Positions 60,668 to 64,000 of a stretch of 64,000 bases of DNA are shown here, piece by piece (position 1 is the first letter of the stretch; every line of letters starts with the position of its first letter). Source of the stretch: CAVQJU01 sp963729215. GTDB lineage: Bacteria > Acidobacteriota > Vicinamibacteria > Vicinamibacterales > CAVVIG01. Location of the stretch: positions 1 to 64,000 of the forward strand of contig CAVSND010000031.1 in NCBI GenBank assembly GCA_963729215.1, read 5' to 3'. Both the position numbers and the translations under genes were made by a program. Under the pieces are notes generated by a model. The model did not search any database and had not been told where the DNA came from. It saw only the letters and a list, made by a program, of their open reading frames with translations.

Positions 60668-62049
60668 ACACGCTGCTGCCGCTGGCGCTGTCGGCCATCG
60701 CCGTGGCCTCGGGCAGCGGCCCGCGCGCGATCGCTCAGACGACCGCGGCTCCGACCTTTGCGCGCGATATCGCGCCGATCGTGTACTCACATTGCGCCGT
60801 CTGCCATCGCCCCGGGCAAGCCGCGCCGTTCTCGCTGCTGACGTACGACGACGTGAAAAAGCGCGGAGCCCTTATCGTGTCCGCGACCTCCCGGCGCTAC
60901 ATGCCGCCCTGGCACGCGACGCCGGCATCCGGCTTCCCGGAATTCCGGGACGATCGGCGATTGTCCGACGCGGACCTGGCGGCGTTCAGGAACTGGGTGG
61001 ACACCGGGATGGCCGCCGGCGATCTGGCGAAGGCGCCGCAGCCGCCTGTCTTTGCCGCCGGATGGACGCTCGGACAACCCGACGTCGTGTTGTCCTTTCC
61101 GCACACGATCGACGTGCCGGCTGACGGTCCCGACCTGTATCGCAACGTCGTGCTGCCCCTGGACCTGCCGGCCGATCAGTGGATCACGGCCATCGACTAC
61201 GAGCCCAGCGCCCGCAGGGCCGTGCATCACGCCCTGTTCTTCCTGGCGCCGGCGAGCGAGGTCTCGGCCATTGGCGAAAACGACATTCTGCCCGGGATCA
61301 GCGCCCGTTCCCTGCTCGGCGGCCGCGGAGGACGAGGCGGCGGTGCGCAGGCCGGTGGCGCGGCGGGCATCGGCGGCTGGGTCCCCGGCATGACGCCGCG
61401 GTTCTTCCCGGACGGTGTCGCGCAGTCGTTGCCCGCCCACACGAGCGTGGTCGCCCAGCTGCATCTGCACCCGTCGGGCAAGGCTGAACACGAAGAGGGG
61501 CGCATCGCGATCTACTTCGCGAAGCAGCCGCCGGCAAAGTCCCTGACGAGCATCCAGGTGCCCCCGACGTTCGGCTACGCGATGGGCATCGACATCCCGG
61601 CAGGCGAGCATCGCTACACGATCAAGGACTCGCTGGTCCTGCCGGTCGACGTCGAGGCGCTCGGCGCGCGCGGGCACGCGCACTATCTCGCGAAAGAGAT
61701 GAAGATGACGGCCACGCTGCCCGATGGTTCGACAAAGGGCCTGCTGTGGATCGGCGACTGGGACTTCGGCTGGCAGGATTCGTACTTCTACACGACGCCG
61801 GTGGTGCTGCCGAAGGGCACGCGCCTCGACGTCGAGATCGCGTACGACAACTCCGGCGACAACACGCGAAACCCCAACAGTCCGCCAAAACGCGTGATGT
61901 GGGGCCTCGGGTCGTTCGACGAGATGGGCAGCATGTCGCTGCTTGCGGCCGCGCCGAGCGGACCCGATCGCGCGGCCCTTCGCGAGGCGCAGGCGGCGCA
62001 CTTTCGTGAGCAGCTGATCGCGCGGTATCTGCGCGCTCGAGATCGGTGA
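60646..62049 (+). CDS. Exported protein with a haem c motif and a monooxygenase-like C-terminal domain
   Basis: A 467-residue exported protein. Signal peptide LLPLALSAIAVASGSGPRAI; then PTFARDIAPIVYSHCAVCHR with CxxCH haem-attachment at about residues 47-51, followed by PGQAAPFSLLTYDDVKKRG and MPPWHAT. The C-terminal half has HHALFFLAPAS, QLHLHPSGKAEHEEG and ARGHAHYLAKEMKM, histidine-rich segments like the copper sites of ascorbate-dependent monooxygenases. A Gly-rich stretch (GGRGGRGGGAQAGGAAGIGG) lies at about 226-245. Periplasmic oxidase role is inferred. Confidence 0.85.
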   Translation: MFHRQTVNTLLPLALSAIAVASGSGPRAIAQTTAAPTFARDIAPIVYSHCAVCHRPGQAAPFSLLTYDDVKKRGALIVSATSRRYMPPWHATPASGFPEFRDDRRLSDADLAAFRNWVDTGMAAGDLAKAPQPPVFAAGWTLGQPDVVLSFPHTIDVPADGPDLYRNVVLPLDLPADQWITAIDYEPSARRAVHHALFFLAPASEVSAIGENDILPGISARSLLGGRGGRGGGAQAGGAAGIGGWVPGMTPRFFPDGVAQSLPAHTSVVAQLHLHPSGKAEHEEGRIAIYFAKQPPAKSLTSIQVPPTFGYAMGIDIPAGEHRYTIKDSLVLPVDVEALGARGHAHYLAKEMKMTATLPDGSTKGLLWIGDWDFGWQDSYFYTTPVVLPKGTRLDVEIAYDNSGDNTRNPNSPPKRVMWGLGSFDEMGSMSLLAAAPSGPDRAALREAQAAHFREQLIARYLRARDR

Positions 62050-62051
62050 AT

Positions 62052-62155
62052 CTGGTCATTTCGATCATCTGGTCATCTGGTCATCGTTGTGGAAATTTGA
62101 GATCTCCAGATTTCAAAACGATGACCAGATGACTAGATGACCAGATGACTAGATG
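62052..62155. repeat. 8-bp tandem repeats forming inverted arms between convergent genes
   Basis: Left arm: CTGGTCAT (62052), a 9-base variant TTCGATCAT, CTGGTCAT, CTGGTCAT. Centre: imperfect hairpin GAAATTTGAGATCT / CCAGATTTC. Right arm: ATGACCAG, ATGACTAG, ATGACCAG, ATGACTAG in 8-base steps from 62121. It spans the gap between the haem c gene and LysR and includes the LysR stop. Same octamer family as at 42.17 kb. Confidence 0.85.
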
Positions 62156-63033
62156 TTTGCCGAGTGTTCCTGGGCTACCTTCAGGAAGGCGTCCGCGGCG
62201 TGTGATCGGTGCGCCTTCCGGCACACCAGCATCACCTGGCGCTTGCGCGACACGCCCGTCACCTGCACCGCGACGAGCCGCTTGTTCGCGATTTCGGTGA
62301 TCGCACAGCGCCTGGGCAGCAAGGCGACACCCAGGTTCAGCTCGACGGCGCGCTTGATCCCGTCGAGACTCGGGAGCGCGATCACCATGTTGAGCGCGAT
62401 ATGGTGTTCCTCGAACAACCGCAGCACGCGCTCGCGGGCGGGCGACGGGTCGTTGTGCGCGACCACCGGATGGCCCGACAGTTCGGACATCGTCACGTGG
62501 CGGCGGCCGGCGAGCTCGTGCGACGGCGACACGAGCAGCACGAGCTCGTCGCTGCCGACCATCACCTCATGCAGCCCCTCTTCCGACGGATGGAAGGTCA
62601 GCGCGCCAAAATCGAGGCTCCCCTGCTGGACTTCGACGGCGATCTGGCGAGCCGGAACCCTGCGGACGTCGATCGCGATGTCGGGAAAGCCATGCCGGAA
62701 CCTGCCAATCAGGGGCAGCAGCGTGTGGACCGCCGCCTCGTTCGCCCCGATGAGCACACGGCCCCGCCGGAGGTCCCGAAGCTCCCGCATGGCCGATTCG
62801 GCCTCCTCCGCCAGGCGCACGAGCCGCTGGCCGTAGTTCTGGAGCACCTTGCCGGCATCGGTCAGCGTGCCGGTCTTCGACGACCGGTCGAACAGCTGTT
62901 CCCCGAGGTCCACCTCCAGGCGCCGAACGGCCTGGCTGACGGCGGGCTGGGTCCGGTGCACCTTGGCGGCGGCGCGTGAAAAGCTCCGCTCCTGGGCGAC
63001 GGCCAGGAACGTCTTCAGGGCGGCGATATCCAT
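62149..63033 (-). CDS. LysR-family transcriptional regulator
   Basis: A 294-residue regulator. N-terminal winged helix-turn-helix MDIAALKTFLAVAQERSFSR and AAAKVHRTQPAVSQAVRRLE; linker helix RLVRLAEEAESAMRELRDLR; effector-binding domain from about 92 (VLIGANEAAVHTLLPLIGRF) with FGALTFHP and LVLLVSPSHELA. It is divergent from leuA with a 65-base gap, so leuA is the natural target (inference). Stop codon lies in the repeat element. Confidence 0.93.
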   Translation of the reverse strand: MDIAALKTFLAVAQERSFSRAAAKVHRTQPAVSQAVRRLEVDLGEQLFDRSSKTGTLTDAGKVLQNYGQRLVRLAEEAESAMRELRDLRRGRVLIGANEAAVHTLLPLIGRFRHGFPDIAIDVRRVPARQIAVEVQQGSLDFGALTFHPSEEGLHEVMVGSDELVLLVSPSHELAGRRHVTMSELSGHPVVAHNDPSPARERVLRLFEEHHIALNMVIALPSLDGIKRAVELNLGVALLPRRCAITEIANKRLVAVQVTGVSRKRQVMLVCRKAHRSHAADAFLKVAQEHSANI

Positions 63034-63044
63034 AAATTGAGCTT

Positions 63045-63057
63045 ATTGTATCGTAAT
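63045..63057. promoter_or_regulatory. Candidate LysR-type dyad in the lysR-leuA gap
   Basis: ATTGTATCGTAAT forms an ATT-N7-AAT dyad in the AT-rich part of the 65-base divergent gap, 12-24 bases upstream of the lysR start and about 45 upstream of leuA. The LysR consensus is T-N11-A; match is weak. Confidence 0.3.
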
Positions 63058-63098
63058 GATTATCACTTTGACTTCTAATCCTCGCGACGCGCACACTC

Positions 63099-64000
63099 AT
63101 GGCCATGCCTACTGATTCCACGCGGGTTGTTATCTTCGACACGACCTTGCGGGACGGCGAGCAGGCCCCCGGGTTTTCGCTCGAAGTTCCGGCCAAGGTG
63201 CAGATGGCACGGGCTCTCGACGCGCTGGGTGTGGACGTCATCGAAGCCGGCTTCCCGATCGCGTCGCCTGCCGACGCCGAAGCCGTCACCCAGATCGCCA
63301 GCGAGGTCCGGCGTCCCGTGATTGCCGCCCTCGCGCGGTGCCGGCCGCAGGACATCGACGAAGCCGCCCGCGCGCTGGCGCCGGCTGCGCGCCGCCGGAT
63401 CCACACGTTCCTCGCGACATCCGACTTGCACCTCGAACGCAAGCTGCGCATCTCGCGCGACGCGTGCCTGACGGCCATCGTCGACGGCGTCCGCCGGGCG
63501 CGGCAGTCCACCGACGATGTGGAGTTTTCGGCGGAAGACGCGACGCGCAGCGACCACGACTTCCTGTGCCGCGTCGTCGAAGCGGCGATCGCCGCCGGCG
63601 CGACGACCATCAACCTGCCTGATACCGTCGGCTATACGACACCGGACGAAACCCGCGAGTTCTTCGCCGAGATCATCAGCCGCGTGCCGAACTCCGGCAA
63701 GGCCGTGTTCAGCGCGCACTGTCACGACGATCTGGGCCTCGCCGTCGCGAACAGCCTCGCGGCGGTCGCCGGCGGAGCCCGCCAGGTCGAGGTGGCGATT
63801 AACGGCATCGGCGAGCGGGCGGGCAATGCGGCGCTGGAAGAAGTCGTGATGGCGATGCGCGTCCGAAACGATCGGCTGCCGTTCGAGACGGGCATTCGAT
63901 CGCCCATGCTGTTCGAGACGAGTCAGCTGCTCGCCAGGCTCGCCAACGAACCGGTGCAGGCGAACAAGGCCATCGTCGGGCGCAACGCCTTCGCCCACGA
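63099..64000 (+). CDS. leuA: 2-isopropylmalate synthase, 3' partial
   Basis: First committed enzyme of leucine synthesis; the window ends after about 300 residues. TIM-barrel start VVIFDTTLRDGEQAPGFSLE with the metal/substrate RDGEQ motif, then DVIEAGFPIASPADAEAV, NLPDTVGYTTPDETREF, FSAHCHDDLGLAVANSLAAV and VEVAINGIGERAGNAALEEV, all diagnostic. Start MAMPTDSTR at 63099 or two codons later (63105). A divergent LysR regulator is adjacent. leuCD are about 9 kb upstream on the same strand. Confidence 0.94.
   Translation, partial: MAMPTDSTRVVIFDTTLRDGEQAPGFSLEVPAKVQMARALDALGVDVIEAGFPIASPADAEAVTQIASEVRRPVIAALARCRPQDIDEAARALAPAARRRIHTFLATSDLHLERKLRISRDACLTAIVDGVRRARQSTDDVEFSAEDATRSDHDFLCRVVEAAIAAGATTINLPDTVGYTTPDETREFFAEIISRVPNSGKAVFSAHCHDDLGLAVANSLAAVAGGARQVEVAINGIGERAGNAALEEVVMAMRVRNDRLPFETGIRSPMLFETSQLLARLANEPVQANKAIVGRNAFAH

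Overview
The window looks like a chromosomal segment of a high-GC, Gram-negative soil bacterium, most probably an Acidobacteriota of the Vicinamibacteria type. The evidence is a TIGR03435-family secreted protein at 31.1-31.9 kb (a family expanded in Acidobacteria), many outer-membrane barrels and RND pumps, ECF sigma/anti-sigma pairs, secreted HEAT-repeat proteins and a redoxin/cytochrome pair of a type common in that phylum. This lineage call is inference. I saw no rRNA, tRNA, insertion sequence, prophage or CRISPR array.

Layout. 0-3 kb: end of an RND pump gene and its TolC partner. 3.1-4.1 kb: two small exported or membrane proteins. 4.1-8.2 kb (minus strand): phosphate-selective porin, pstS, pstC, pstA. 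8.7-18.9 kb (minus strand): one tightly packed run of STAS protein, membrane fusion protein, RND permease, outer membrane factor, PPK2 polyphosphate kinase, MscS channel, glycosyltransferase and PHP phosphoesterase. A sigma-54 activator and a perfect 24-bp palindrome lie upstream. 20.8-30.7 kb: VIT-like protein, SulP transporter plus barrel, a second MscS channel plus GlgX, and a BASS-type transporter. 31-37.3 kb: TIGR03435 protein, PhoB-like regulator, SixA, CHAD protein, PPX/GppA and two tandem thymidylate-kinase-like proteins. 37.3-37.6 kb: inverted array of degenerate 21-23 bp repeats. 37.6-42.2 kb: SRPBCC-DinB protein, ArsR regulator with an 18-bp operator over its start, pstB, phoU, yacG, gltA. 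42.3-45.5 kb: ECF sigma, anti-sigma and two HEAT-repeat secreted proteins. 45.4-49.7 kb: metal ABC permease and binding protein with a porin. 50-64 kb: subtilase, leuC-leuD, amidohydrolase, M16 peptidase, B12-binding radical SAM protein, redoxin plus haem c protein, LysR regulator and the start of leuA.

Functional theme. Phosphate and polyphosphate genes are spread through the first 41 kb: outer-membrane phosphate entry, PstSCA, PPK2, a PhoB-like regulator, SixA, CHAD, PPX, PstB and PhoU. pstB-phoU sit about 31 kb from pstSCA. Next to PPX are two overlapping P-loop kinases, the second with the Walker A lysine replaced by arginine.

Two general properties need care. About 19 otherwise intact genes carry an apparent single-base indel, nearly all +1 insertions. 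They fall in housekeeping genes (gltA, pstB) as well as accessory ones, so uncorrected long-read errors are more likely than pseudogenes; I annotate full spans and state the break. Second, several intergenic gaps hold different short-period (7, 8, 9, 22 bp) degenerate tandem repeats, most arranged as inverted arms, which the genes do not explain.
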